From the NCBI RefSeq assembly GCF_003635045.1, contig NZ_RBXT01000001.1:1922001-1986000 (forward strand): a stretch of DNA of 64,000 nucleotides, written 5' to 3'. The position numbers were made by a program, and so were the translations under genes. This DNA comes from Terracoccus luteus. Lineage in GTDB: Bacteria; Actinomycetota; Actinomycetes; Actinomycetales; Dermatophilaceae. The notes beneath the pieces are model-generated. The model made no database searches, was not told where the DNA came from, and worked only from the letters and a program-made list of their open reading frames with translations. Positions 52,084 through 61,402 of the stretch are shown here, piece by piece. Position 1 is the first letter of the stretch, and each line of letters begins with the position of its first letter.

Positions 52084-53864
52084 TGGCCCTGACGATCGAG
52101 CCCACGACCAGGGCCCTGCCCGTCGCCGACACCGCATCGGTGCGGGCACACACCCGCGAGCTCGTGCGCCGGCACCGCAGGCGGCTGCTCGTCGTCGTGC
52201 TGCTGCACGCCGTCGCCGCCGTGGCCGGCCTCGTCGCCCCGCGCGTGCTCGGCCTGCTCGTCGACGAGATCGACGGCGGCCGGTCGGTCGCCGTCGTCGA
52301 CCGGCTCGCGCTCTGGATCGCCGGGGCCGTGGTGCTGCAGACCGTCGTGACGTGGTTCGCCCGCCGGGCCTCCTTCGTGCTCGGCGAGACCGTGTTCGCC
52401 GAGCTGCGTGAGCAGTTCATGGACCGCGTCGTCGAGCTGCCGCTGTCGACGGTCGAGCGCGCCGGAACCGGTGACCTCGTCTCGCGCACGACGAACGACG
52501 TCGAGGCGCTGTCGCACGTCATCCGGTTCGGCGTCCCCGCGATCTTCGTCGGCGCCGTCACCACGGCGATCACCGTCGTGGCCGCGTTCCTCACGGACTG
52601 GCGGGTCGCGCTCGCGGTGCTGGTCGGCATCCCCCTGCTGTGGGCGTCGACGCGGCGCTACCTGCGGCACGCCGCGGACGGGTACCTGCGGGAGCGGGCG
52701 ACGTACGCGGTGCTCAACGGCGTCGTCACGGAGTCGGCCGACGGCGGCCGCACGGTCGACGCGCTCGGGCTGCGTGGGCGCCGCCGGCGCCGCATGGACG
52801 CCGCCCTCGCCGACTGCTACGACGCGGAGCGCTACACCCTCGGTCTGCGCATGCGCTGGTTCCCGTCGGTCGAGATCGCCTTCTTCGCGCCCGTGGCGGT
52901 GACGCTGCTCTGGGGCGGGTGGCTCATCAGCCGTGACCTCGCGACGGTCGGGACGGTCACGGCCGTCGCCCTCTACGTGCAGCAGATGGCCGGCCCGCTC
53001 GACGAGCTCGTGTCGTGGCTCGACGAGATCCAGGTCGGCGCGACGTCGCTGGCCCGCGTCATCGGCATCGCCGACGTGCCGCCCGACCGGGCCGCGACCG
53101 GGGAACGCCCGACCGACGACGAGCTCGAGGTCAGCGACGTCCACTACTCCTACCGCTCGGGCCGGGACGTGCTGCGCGGCGTGTCGCTCGACCTGCGCCC
53201 GGGCGAGCGGCTCGCGGTCGTCGGGCCGTCGGGGGCGGGCAAGTCGACGCTCGGTCGGCTGCTCGCCGGCATCGACGGCCCGCGCGAGGGCCGGGTGGCG
53301 GTCGGCGGGGTGAGCCTCGTCGACCTCGAGCTGGCCGAGCTGCGGGGCCAGGTCGCCCTCGTGACCCAGGAGCACCACGTCTTCGTCGGCACGCTCGACG
53401 ACAACCTGCGCCTGGCGCGGCCGGAGGCGACGCGCGAGCAGCTGCTCGAGGCGCTCGCCGCCGTCGACGCCCTCGACTGGGCGCAGCGGCTGCCGTCGGG
53501 GCTCGACACCCGGGTGGGGTCGGGCGGGTTCGCGCTGTCGCAGCCGCAGGCACAACAGCTGGCCCTGGCCCGTCTCGTGCTGGCCGACCCGCACACGCTC
53601 GTGCTCGACGAGGCGACGTCGCTGCTCGACCCGCGGGCCGCACGCCACCTCGAGCGGTCGCTCGCGGCGGTGGTCGACGGGCGCACGGTCGTGGCCATCG
53701 CCCACCGGCTGATGACCGCGCACGACGCCGACCGGGTCTGTGTCGTCGAGGACGGCCGGGTCAGTGAGATCGGTTCGCACGACGAGCTGCTCGCCGCCGA
53801 CGGGGCCTACGCGTCGCTGTGGCGGTCGTGGCGTGACGAGCGGGAGCCGGCGTCGGCCGACTGA
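52083..53864 (+). CDS. ABC exporter subunit with intact Walker A/B but degenerate signature (pair 2, subunit B)
   Basis: 593 residues: six-helix exporter domain (~30-330) and a nucleotide-binding domain with Walker A GPSGAGKST (381-389), Q-loop Gln429, Walker B LVLDE (506-510) and H-loop His541. The signature is LSQPQ (485-489) instead of LSGGQ. It pairs with the upstream subunit, which supplies the only good signature, so the dimer should hold one working ATP site. Very close to the 8541-10508 protein (same LVTQEHHVF, HRLxTAHDADR blocks) but lacks its ~70-residue N-terminal extension. Convergent with a MarR gene 18 bases away. Confidence 0.92.
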   Translation: MALTIEPTTRALPVADTASVRAHTRELVRRHRRRLLVVVLLHAVAAVAGLVAPRVLGLLVDEIDGGRSVAVVDRLALWIAGAVVLQTVVTWFARRASFVLGETVFAELREQFMDRVVELPLSTVERAGTGDLVSRTTNDVEALSHVIRFGVPAIFVGAVTTAITVVAAFLTDWRVALAVLVGIPLLWASTRRYLRHAADGYLRERATYAVLNGVVTESADGGRTVDALGLRGRRRRRMDAALADCYDAERYTLGLRMRWFPSVEIAFFAPVAVTLLWGGWLISRDLATVGTVTAVALYVQQMAGPLDELVSWLDEIQVGATSLARVIGIADVPPDRAATGERPTDDELEVSDVHYSYRSGRDVLRGVSLDLRPGERLAVVGPSGAGKSTLGRLLAGIDGPREGRVAVGGVSLVDLELAELRGQVALVTQEHHVFVGTLDDNLRLARPEATREQLLEALAAVDALDWAQRLPSGLDTRVGSGGFALSQPQAQQLALARLVLADPHTLVLDEATSLLDPRAARHLERSLAAVVDGRTVVAIAHRLMTAHDADRVCVVEDGRVSEIGSHDELLAADGAYASLWRSWRDEREPASAD

Positions 53865-53882
53865 GCGTGCGCGTCGGGCTCG

Positions 53883-54377
53883 TCAGGCGCGGCCGCCCGC
53901 GCGGGACGCGGCGTTCTCGCCGAGGGCGACGGCGAGGTCCTCGAGGAAGCGGGCCAGCTGCGGCCGCTCGCTGTCGGGGTGTCGCTCGTAGGCGACCGAC
54001 AGTGCGGTCTCGTACTGCTCGAGGACCCAGCCGATGGCGTGGCGACCGGCCGGGGTGAGGTGCAGGACGACGCTGCGGCGGTCCTCGGGGTGCGGCTCCC
54101 GGGTGAGGAAGCCGGCCTTCCACAGGGCGTCGGTGGCGCCCGTCGTCGACCCCGTCGTGATGCCGAGCAGCTCGGACAGCTGCTTGGGCGTGAGACCGGG
54201 CATCTCGGCGAGGTGGTTGAGGGCGGAGAGGCCGGTCGGGTTGATGCCCAGCTCGGCCGCGAGGGACCCGTGCATGCGGTTGCTGCCGACGAGGGTGTGG
54301 CGCAGCGCGGCGAGCACCTCGTCACGCGCCCAGAGCTCCCCCTCGGCGGGGGTGGAGGGGTTTTGCTCGGTTGCCAT
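53883..54377 (-). CDS. MarR family transcriptional regulator
   Basis: 164 residues with a winged helix: NPTGLSALNHLAEMPGLTPKQLSELLGITTGSTTGATDALWKAGFLTREPHPEDRRSVVLHLTPAG. The recognition helix and D/E-R-R wing are typical. ATG 54377 with GGAAGGAAAG upstream. It has a TACGGT -10 at 54409-54414. Position at the 3' end of ABC pair 2 suggests, without proving, that it senses the exporter substrate. Confidence 0.9.
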   Translation of the reverse strand: MATEQNPSTPAEGELWARDEVLAALRHTLVGSNRMHGSLAAELGINPTGLSALNHLAEMPGLTPKQLSELLGITTGSTTGATDALWKAGFLTREPHPEDRRSVVLHLTPAGRHAIGWVLEQYETALSVAYERHPDSERPQLARFLEDLAVALGENAASRAGGRA

Positions 54378-54408
54378 GCTGCTTTCCTTCCGAAACGACT
54401 GCGGGCGA

Positions 54409-54414
54409 ACCGTA
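54409..54414 (-). promoter_or_regulatory. -10 element of the second marR gene
   Basis: TACGGT on the minus strand; start predicted near 54402, leaving a short leader with the GGAAGG ribosome site. Confidence 0.5.
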
Positions 54415-54518
54415 CCGCGTCGTGAGGTCCCTGTCCGCCGAACCGACTGTCCTGCAACGGTTGTGTCGTTCGGCACGCTCGGTCGGTGAGGTCGAAACCG
54501 GCCGTCCAATGTGGTTTG

Positions 54519-54531
54519 GTTGCCGAGCAAC
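54519..54531. promoter_or_regulatory. Inverted repeat beside a plus-strand promoter
   Basis: GTTGC-CGA-GCAAC, a 5-bp dyad ending at the base before the TTGACC -35 and ~140 bases from the divergent marR start. A candidate operator for that MarR; unproven. Confidence 0.4.
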
Positions 54532-54561
54532 TTGACCGACGAGACAGATTCCCGTTACATT
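54532..54561 (+). promoter_or_regulatory. Plus-strand promoter without a recognisable gene
   Basis: -35 TTGACC (54532-54537), 18-base spacer, -10 TACATT (54556-54561): the best sigma-70-like pair in the window. Predicted start near 54568. Confidence 0.6.
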
Positions 54562-54567
54562 CTGACC

Positions 54568-54783
54568 CGGCGCCCACGGGCGCCACCCGACCGGGAGGCG
54601 GCGACGTACGCGGCGCCCGACGGACGGGATGTGGTCCGGGGGGAGGGTCCGGCGGCACACGTGCCGCAGGAGCCGACGGACCGAGGGAGCACCACCAGTG
54701 GGTCCCGGCCGGGGGAGACGGTCGGGCCCCAGCGGGGAACGGATGCCGTGGTCGGTCGCCGGGGGGCGACGGGCCACGGCATC
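54568..54783 (+). ncRNA. Candidate small RNA between the promoter at 54532 and the hairpin at 54783
   Basis: The ~215-base interval from the predicted start to the long hairpin has no convincing reading frame: frames through it have no homology-like pattern and no good ribosome site plus start. It contains self-complementary stretches (GGCGCCCACGGGCGCC at 54569-54584; the nested 54742-54783 hairpin). A structured or regulatory RNA is inferred from promoter plus terminator only. It could also be an untranslated remnant or a very short unrecognised peptide gene. Confidence 0.35.
54742..54783. terminator. Nested hairpin after the histidine phosphatase gene
   Basis: Outer 10-bp stem GATGCCGTGG/CCACGGCATC and an inner 6-bp stem GTCGCC/GGCGAC with a GGGG loop, separated by a small internal loop. 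It starts 27 bases past the phosphatase stop (minus strand) and also ends the candidate plus-strand transcript. Confidence 0.65.
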
Positions 54784-54810
54784 GCGCTGTCCGGGCTTGG
54801 TGAGAACGGG

Positions 54811-55374
54811 TCAGGGCTGCGATCGGACCTCGACCGGCGTGCCGTTGACGACGTCGACCCGCCACTCCCCCGCCGGCGTCCGCTCCAGGGTCGTGAGCAG
54901 CCCGTTCGCGATCGTCGGCATCGGGCGGCCGGCCAGGCGCGCGAGGGTGTAGCGGATGATCGAGCCGTGGGCGACGACGACGACGTGCGCGTCACCGTGG
55001 TCACGCGCCACGCGGTCGAGCCCGGCGACGCCGCGCAGTACGACGCTCTCGAGCGGCTCGACGCTGGGGTCGCTCTTCTTCTCCGTCTCGTCGGGCTGCC
55101 CCTCGTGGCGTCCGTAGTCGCGCTCCACCAGCTCGTCGTACGCGGCGCCGAGGCGGAGGCCCAGACCCTCCGCGACGATGCCGGCCGTCTCGCGGGCCCG
55201 AAACAGGGGCGACGACACGACGGCCGACCATTCGATCCCGGACGCCTGCAGGACCGGCACGAGGTCGCGCGCCTGCTGACGTCCGGTGTCGTTGAGCGGG
55301 GTGTCACTGCTGCCCTGGAAGAGCCCCAGCCTGTTCCAGTCCGTCTGGCCGTGCCGGATGATCGCGTAGGTCAC
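54811..55374 (-). CDS. Histidine phosphatase family protein (phosphoglycerate mutase-like)
   Basis: 187 residues. The catalytic RHG motif with preceding strand (YAIIRHGQTDWN), the second phosphate-binding Arg region (VSSPLFRARETAGIVAEGL), the acid (ELVERDYGRHEG) and the second His (VVVAHGSIIRYTLARLAG) are all present. These cofactor-independent-of-2,3-BPG enzymes dephosphorylate sugars, phosphoproteins or nucleotides; true PGM activity is uncertain. GTG 55374 is preferred over ATG 55383 because GGGGAGG abuts the ATG directly (no spacer) but lies nine bases from the GTG. Confidence 0.88.
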   Translation of the reverse strand: MTYAIIRHGQTDWNRLGLFQGSSDTPLNDTGRQQARDLVPVLQASGIEWSAVVSSPLFRARETAGIVAEGLGLRLGAAYDELVERDYGRHEGQPDETEKKSDPSVEPLESVVLRGVAGLDRVARDHGDAHVVVVAHGSIIRYTLARLAGRPMPTIANGLLTTLERTPAGEWRVDVVNGTPVEVRSQP

Positions 55375-55430
55375 GGACGCCATCCTCCCCGACCGGCCGC
55401 GGCGCGTTGCCGGAGGCCGGGGCCTCGCCG

Positions 55431-57551
55431 TCAGACGGAGGGCGCCTGAGCCTCGTCGATCAGCTGCTGCAGCCGTCGCTCGAGGGCGCTGGCGGGTGCG
55501 GTGGTGGGGTCGACGGGCAGCGTCCAGAGCATGGTCGGGAAGGGGTGCGTCGAGCGCCGGGGTCGCTGAGGCTGGCTTGGCTGTCGAGGCGGGCGCGGAG
55601 GGGCGCCGGGGAGCAGCGACGGCGCCTCGGAGTCGTAGACGTGGCCGGTCCCGGTCGTGACCCGCACCGTGTGTCCACTCCGGCCGGTGCCGCGGTCTGC
55701 CCCACGGCGGTCGGGGGGCAGGGTGGTGCTGGTGAGGTCAGGGTGCTCCTTGGTCAGGTTGCACGCGACGCACAGGCCCTGACCGTTGCTGGCCGAGGTG
55801 GGTCCGCCGTCGGCGTACGGGGTGACGTGGTCGATGTGTCGGGCGGGGGCGTTGCACCACGGGGTGCGACAGGTCGCGGCGTCACGGGTGAGGACGAACC
55901 GGCGTAGCCCGTCGCTGAAGAGGCGCCGTCGGGAGTTCATCGCGACGAGCTCGCCGGTGTCCGGATGGACGAACAGCCTACGGATCCAGACCTTCCCGGC
56001 CCGGGACAGACCACCCCCACCATCCGAAACCTGACCGCCGCCGTGGTCGTCCAAGTCTGCGGGTCGCAGGTAGTCCCGGGCCCAGCCGGCGGGCACGGTG
56101 CCGTAGCCGAGCAGCTGCGCGGGGGTGTCGGCGCCGTCGCCGGTGTTGAAGAGGGCGTCCAGTCCGATGACGAGCTGCACCTCGACGTCCACCCCTGCCC
56201 TGCCGGTTGGCTCCGGCGTTGATGCGTCTTTGCCGCGGTCGCAACCTCCGAGCCGCGCATCACGCGGACGCGGCCTTCCGGCCGGCCCAGCATCGCCGGC
56301 GCCGCTGCCGTCGGCGGGCTCGTGGACGTCGGACCCGGCGGGCCCGCCAGGCGGCGCACCAGCCTCGTCCGGCGTGCCGAGAGGGTCGGACGTCTCTCCC
56401 GAGCCGGCCGAGCCGGCCGCAGCAGCCGTGGCGTCACGGTCAGTCGCTTGCGCCCCGGCCGTCTCTCCGGCGTCGGCGGTAGCGCTGTCGGCGGAGTACC
56501 CCGGGGTGTCGTCCTGTTCGCTGGCGACACGGCCGAGGACGCGGTCGACGAGGGTGTCGGCCATGACCTGACTCCTGCCCCGCTCGTCACCCGCCGCCTT
56601 CGCCGACGCTGCGGCCCCGGTCAGCGCCGCGTACGCCGCGACGGCTTCGGCGGCGGGGAGCAGCGCGGTCAGGTAGGCCATCGTGTCCGGGGCCGCTTTC
56701 ACTGTGACCCGCCGCTCCGACTCGGCCTTCCGGGCCCGCCGCAGCACACTCTCCGGATCCAGCCGGTAGGCGACCGCCCGGACAAGACGGTTCAGCTCCC
56801 GGTCACCCAGACCGCCGAGACGGTCGCCATAGGTGTCGTGCAGCTCCTGGTCCAGCTGCCGGCGGTGCTCGAGCGAGAGGATCGCGGCTTCTTTGGTGAT
56901 GTTCAGGGCCCGCCACTCGCTCAGCACCCCGGCCTCGAGCAGGGCCAGCGTGTGCGGCATGTCGTGCGTCAGAGAGAGGGAGAACCGGATGCCTTCGGCG
57001 CCTTTGAACGGCGAGAGGTGCCGGGCGAGTGCGACCTGGGCCGCGACCCCGCCCTTCGCGATCAGGTTGCGACGTGACGACGACGGTCGTCGCTCCGGCT
57101 CACCCGAGTCACCCGAGCCGTGCCCAGCCGCTGCGCCGAGATCGGCATCGTCGGACGCCGCCTTCCCGCGGTTGTCGGTGTGAGCGCCGAACTCCAACGC
57201 CGCCGCCCACGAGGCCAGGTCGGCCTTCTCCCGCGCGTCAAGCCAGCCGTCGAAGTCGTTCGCGTCCAACGCCGCGTCCGACTGCGCCCGCCACCCGAGC
57301 GATGCCTGCTCCTGCGAGGCCACGAAGCCCGCCGTCACCCGCACCTGCGCCGCCGCAGCGGCGGCCTTGACCCGCTCCAACATCGTGAGCACGTCGATGC
57401 GCTGCGCGTCGGACAGGCAGGGTACTTCCGCTGGTGCAGGGCCCACCTGCTCGTCGTTGGCGACGGGTGCCGCGGCCTGTTCGACACGTGCGAGGACCGC
57501 GAGCAGGCCCTCGAGCCCACCCACGGTCTCTGCCGCATCGCTATCGAACAT
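55431..57551 (-). CDS. DUF222/HNH endonuclease (13E12-type), SOS-boxed
   Basis: 706 residues. DUF222 region (~50-320: GWRAQSDAALDANDFDGW, ALARHLSPFKGAEGIRFSLSLTHDMPHTLALLEAGVLSEWRA), a low-complexity Ala/Gly/Asp-rich region (~340-440), and a C-terminal HNH domain. In the HNH domain CRTPWCNAPARHIDHVTPYADGG…NGQGLCVACNLTKEHP holds the paired Cys and catalytic His residues. Such genes are multi-copy in actinobacteria; several mycobacterial ones lie behind LexA sites. ATG 57551 is supported by the TAGAAT -10 seven bases upstream. A nuclease role in DNA damage is inferred from the HNH motif and the SOS box. Confidence 0.9.
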   Translation of the reverse strand: MFDSDAAETVGGLEGLLAVLARVEQAAAPVANDEQVGPAPAEVPCLSDAQRIDVLTMLERVKAAAAAAQVRVTAGFVASQEQASLGWRAQSDAALDANDFDGWLDAREKADLASWAAALEFGAHTDNRGKAASDDADLGAAAGHGSGDSGEPERRPSSSRRNLIAKGGVAAQVALARHLSPFKGAEGIRFSLSLTHDMPHTLALLEAGVLSEWRALNITKEAAILSLEHRRQLDQELHDTYGDRLGGLGDRELNRLVRAVAYRLDPESVLRRARKAESERRVTVKAAPDTMAYLTALLPAAEAVAAYAALTGAAASAKAAGDERGRSQVMADTLVDRVLGRVASEQDDTPGYSADSATADAGETAGAQATDRDATAAAAGSAGSGETSDPLGTPDEAGAPPGGPAGSDVHEPADGSGAGDAGPAGRPRPRDARLGGCDRGKDASTPEPTGRAGVDVEVQLVIGLDALFNTGDGADTPAQLLGYGTVPAGWARDYLRPADLDDHGGGQVSDGGGGLSRAGKVWIRRLFVHPDTGELVAMNSRRRLFSDGLRRFVLTRDAATCRTPWCNAPARHIDHVTPYADGGPTSASNGQGLCVACNLTKEHPDLTSTTLPPDRRGADRGTGRSGHTVRVTTGTGHVYDSEAPSLLPGAPPRPPRQPSQPQRPRRSTHPFPTMLWTLPVDPTTAPASALERRLQQLIDEAQAPSV

Positions 57552-57559
57552 GTGTTCTA
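57544..57559. promoter_or_regulatory. LexA (SOS) box over the start of the DUF222/HNH gene
   Basis: TCGAAC-ATGT-GTTCTA, one base off the actinobacterial consensus TCGAAC-N4-GTTCGA. It overlaps the start codon (57549-57551) and the -10, so bound LexA would exclude RNA polymerase. Confidence 0.85.
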
Positions 57560-57564
57560 TTCTA
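57559..57564 (-). promoter_or_regulatory. DUF222/HNH gene -10 element
   Basis: TAGAAT on the minus strand, seven bases before ATG 57551. The 358 bases beyond it, towards guaB3 (57572-57928), hold no gene I can support. Confidence 0.65.
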
Positions 57565-57895
57565 GCAGTCACAGGGTGTCCACGGAAGGGTCGTGCACAA
57601 GCCAGATGTGCTGGCCGACAGCCGGATCCAGGAACCGCCGAGTCGGCGGGAGCGAACGTGCGCCTCTATTCAGTGCACGCCACGGCGCAGCCGCGATAGA
57701 GCCCTGGCAGCATCGCGCCCCGTCCGCATCTGCGATGGAAACCGCGCAGATCACGAGGGGCCCGGCTCACGGCCGGACTAGGGAAGGACCGGCACGCTCA
57801 CGAGGACCGATCGCCTCGACGGGTTGCGTGCGCGGCGCCGCGGGATGCCCGGGGCCGCCAATCGCCTCACCCGTCGGCCTCGCCGCGGACACCAC

Positions 57896-57920
57896 GGGCC
57901 GACGTCGACGACGCCGGCCC
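57896..57920 (-). terminator. guaB3 terminator
   Basis: On the minus strand GGGCCGGCG…CGTCGGCCC, a 9-bp stem with one G·U pair and a seven-base loop, beginning eight bases after the guaB3 stop. Confidence 0.6.
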
Positions 57921-57928
57921 GATACGAA

Positions 57929-59044
57929 TTAGTTGTACGGGGAGACGACGACCTCGACGCGCTGGAACTCCTTGACGTCGGAGTACCCCGTCGTCGCCAT
58001 GGCCCGCCGCAGCGCCCCGATGACGTTCGTCGTGCCGTCAGCCCGCCGACCCGGGCCGAACAGGGTCTCCTCGAGCGAGGCCTGGCTGCCCAGCTCCATG
58101 CGCACGCCGCGCGGCAGCTCGGGGTGATGCGCCTCCGGACCCCAGTGGAACCCCGCCCCCGGCGCGTCGCTCGCGCGCGCGAGTGCGGCACCGAGCATCA
58201 CGGCATCCGCACCGCAGGCGATGGCCTTGACGATGTCGCCGGACGTGCCGACGCCACCGTCGGCGATGACGTGGACATAGCGTCCGCCCGACTCGTCGAG
58301 GTAGTCGCGCCGCGCCGCGGCGACGTCGGCGACCGCGGACGCCATCGGGGCGTGGATGCCGAGGGTCTTGCGGGTCGTGTGCGCCGCTCCCCCGCCGAAG
58401 CCGACGAGCACACCGGCCGCACCGGTGCGCATGAGGTGCAGCGCCGCCGTGTACGACGCGGCGCCGCCGACGATGACCGGCACGTCGAGCTCGTAGATGA
58501 ACCGCTTGAGGTTGAGCGGCTCGGTGCGCCCGCTGACGTGCTCGGCCGAGACGGTCGTGCCACGGATGACGAAGAGGTCGACACCGGCATCCACGACGCT
58601 CTTCCAGTGCTGCTGGGTGCGCTGCGGCGACAGCGCGCCCGCGACGGTCACCCCCGCCTCACGCAGCTCGCGCAGCCGCTCGGTGATGAGCTCGCCGCGG
58701 ATCGGCTCGGCGTAGATCTGCTGCATGCGTGAGGTCGCGACCTCGGCGTCGAGCCCGGCGATCTCGGCGAGCAGCGGGGTGGGGTCGTCGTAGCGCGTCC
58801 ACAGGCCCTCGAGGTCGAGCACCGGCAGCGCGCCGAGCTTGCCGAGCGCGATGGCGGTGTCGGGCGAGACCACCGAGTCCATCGGCGCCGCCATGACCGG
58901 GATGTCGAAGTGGTACGCGTCGATCTGCCACGAGACCGAGACCTCCTCGGGGTCGCGCGTGCGCCGCGAGGGCACCACCGCGATGTCGTCGAAGGAGTAG
59001 GCGCGACGCCCGCGCTTGCCTCGGCCAATCTCGATCTCGGTCAC
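57929..59044 (-). CDS. guaB3: GuaB3 family IMP dehydrogenase-related protein
   Basis: 371 residues: an IMPDH TIM barrel without CBS domains. Family marks: RAYSFDDIAVVPSRRTRDPEEVS, VMAAPMDSVVSP, ADGGVGTSGDIVKAIACGADAVMLG, and a C-terminus ending GYSDVKEFQRVEVVV. At the place of the catalytic Cys loop (GPGSICTTR in GuaB) it reads GFGGGAAHTTR, with His for Cys, as I recall for other actinobacterial GuaB3 proteins; the reaction is therefore uncertain (GMP reductase-like or regulatory roles have been proposed). GTG 59044 with TAGGAT seven bases upstream. Downstream of guaB and a methyltransferase gene. Confidence 0.93.
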   Translation of the reverse strand: MTEIEIGRGKRGRRAYSFDDIAVVPSRRTRDPEEVSVSWQIDAYHFDIPVMAAPMDSVVSPDTAIALGKLGALPVLDLEGLWTRYDDPTPLLAEIAGLDAEVATSRMQQIYAEPIRGELITERLRELREAGVTVAGALSPQRTQQHWKSVVDAGVDLFVIRGTTVSAEHVSGRTEPLNLKRFIYELDVPVIVGGAASYTAALHLMRTGAAGVLVGFGGGAAHTTRKTLGIHAPMASAVADVAAARRDYLDESGGRYVHVIADGGVGTSGDIVKAIACGADAVMLGAALARASDAPGAGFHWGPEAHHPELPRGVRMELGSQASLEETLFGPGRRADGTTNVIGALRRAMATTGYSDVKEFQRVEVVVSPYN

Positions 59045-59051
59045 GCGGGCG

Positions 59052-59057
59052 ATCCTA
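59052..59057 (-). promoter_or_regulatory. guaB3 -10 element
   Basis: TAGGAT on the minus strand, seven bases before GTG 59044; gives guaB3 its own leaderless-type transcript. Confidence 0.65.
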
Positions 59058-59132
59058 TCGAGGCGGCCGGATGCCGGGTCGCCCCGCCCGCGGGCACGCC
59101 CGGTGGGTGCCGGCCGGGGTCAGGGCAGATGC

Positions 59133-59756
59133 TCAGGGTTTGCGGGCCAGGACGTTGAACTCGTTGTAGACGAAGGCCCTGCCGGCCGACCGCGGGAACG
59201 GGAACGAGAAGCTGCGCTCGACGACGAGACCGTGCCGACGGGCGAGTCGCTCGAGGGCGGCGAAGTCGGTGAAGTGGATGTGCGTCGGGTCGCTGGCATA
59301 CCCGCGCTCCTGCGGGGTGATGAAGTGGACGCGGCCGCCGGGGCGCACGAACGGCAGGTAGGTGCGCAGCATCGCGTCGGCGACGTCGGGCTCGATGTGC
59401 TCGACGACGTGCGACAGGATCATGCCGTCGAACGAGCCGGGCACCGCCTCGGGCGCCTGCGGCCACTCGTCGGTCGTGTAGGCCGTCAGGCCCGTGCTGC
59501 GGCAGTGCTCGACGAACATCGGGTTGTGGTCGACCCCGACGCCGTTGCCGTCGAGCTGGCGCAGGGTGCGCCCGAGACCGCACCCCACGTCGAGCACCCG
59601 ACCGAGCCCGAGCCGACGGATGTTCCACCGGTACGCCGCCTGGACGGGGAGGACCCGCTTCCACCACACCTGCTGCAGGTCGACGAGGCGGTCGGCGTAC
59701 TCCTGCCCCTTCGTCAGCTCACCGTGCGACCGTCTCGGCTGGTTGTGCTCGACCAT
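59133..59756 (-). CDS. Class I SAM-dependent methyltransferase
   Basis: 207 residues. Motif I VLDVGCGLGRTLRQLDG binds SAM, followed by VGVDHNP, then ILSHVVEHIEP and LRPGG-like FVRPGGRVHFITPQERG. The type resembles ubiquinone/menaquinone- or glycan-related methyltransferases; the substrate cannot be predicted. ATG 59756 lies 12 bases after the guaB stop with GAGGG in the gap, so it is co-transcribed with guaB. Confidence 0.87.
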   Translation of the reverse strand: MVEHNQPRRSHGELTKGQEYADRLVDLQQVWWKRVLPVQAAYRWNIRRLGLGRVLDVGCGLGRTLRQLDGNGVGVDHNPMFVEHCRSTGLTAYTTDEWPQAPEAVPGSFDGMILSHVVEHIEPDVADAMLRTYLPFVRPGGRVHFITPQERGYASDPTHIHFTDFAALERLARRHGLVVERSFSFPFPRSAGRAFVYNEFNVLARKP

Positions 59757-59768
59757 GCCGGAACCCTC

Positions 59769-61298
<1,530 letters not shown>

Positions 61299-61345
61299 GG
61301 CACCGCCGGGGGCCGGACCGACCTGCACCCGGATGCCGGCCCGGC

Positions 61346-61351
61346 TAGCGT
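61346..61351 (+). promoter_or_regulatory. -10 element of the secreted phosphoesterase gene
   Basis: TAGCGT; start near 61358, ~45-base leader with GAGG before ATG 61403. Confidence 0.4.
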
Positions 61352-61402
61352 GGGCGTCCGAGGTGGCCGCCGCGCCGGGCGCCCCCGATCCGAGGTGGGC
61401 CC

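Noticed and set aside
54511-55449. 312-codon plus-strand frame through the 54.5-55.4 kb region
   Set aside because: Low-complexity composition and antisense to the histidine phosphatase, which has intact RHG and catalytic motifs.
57572-57928. Possible gene in the 357-base gap between the DUF222/HNH and guaB3 genes
   Set aside because: Short frames only, none with a plausible ribosome site, leaderless promoter or family pattern. I see nothing there apart from the guaB3 terminator at its end.
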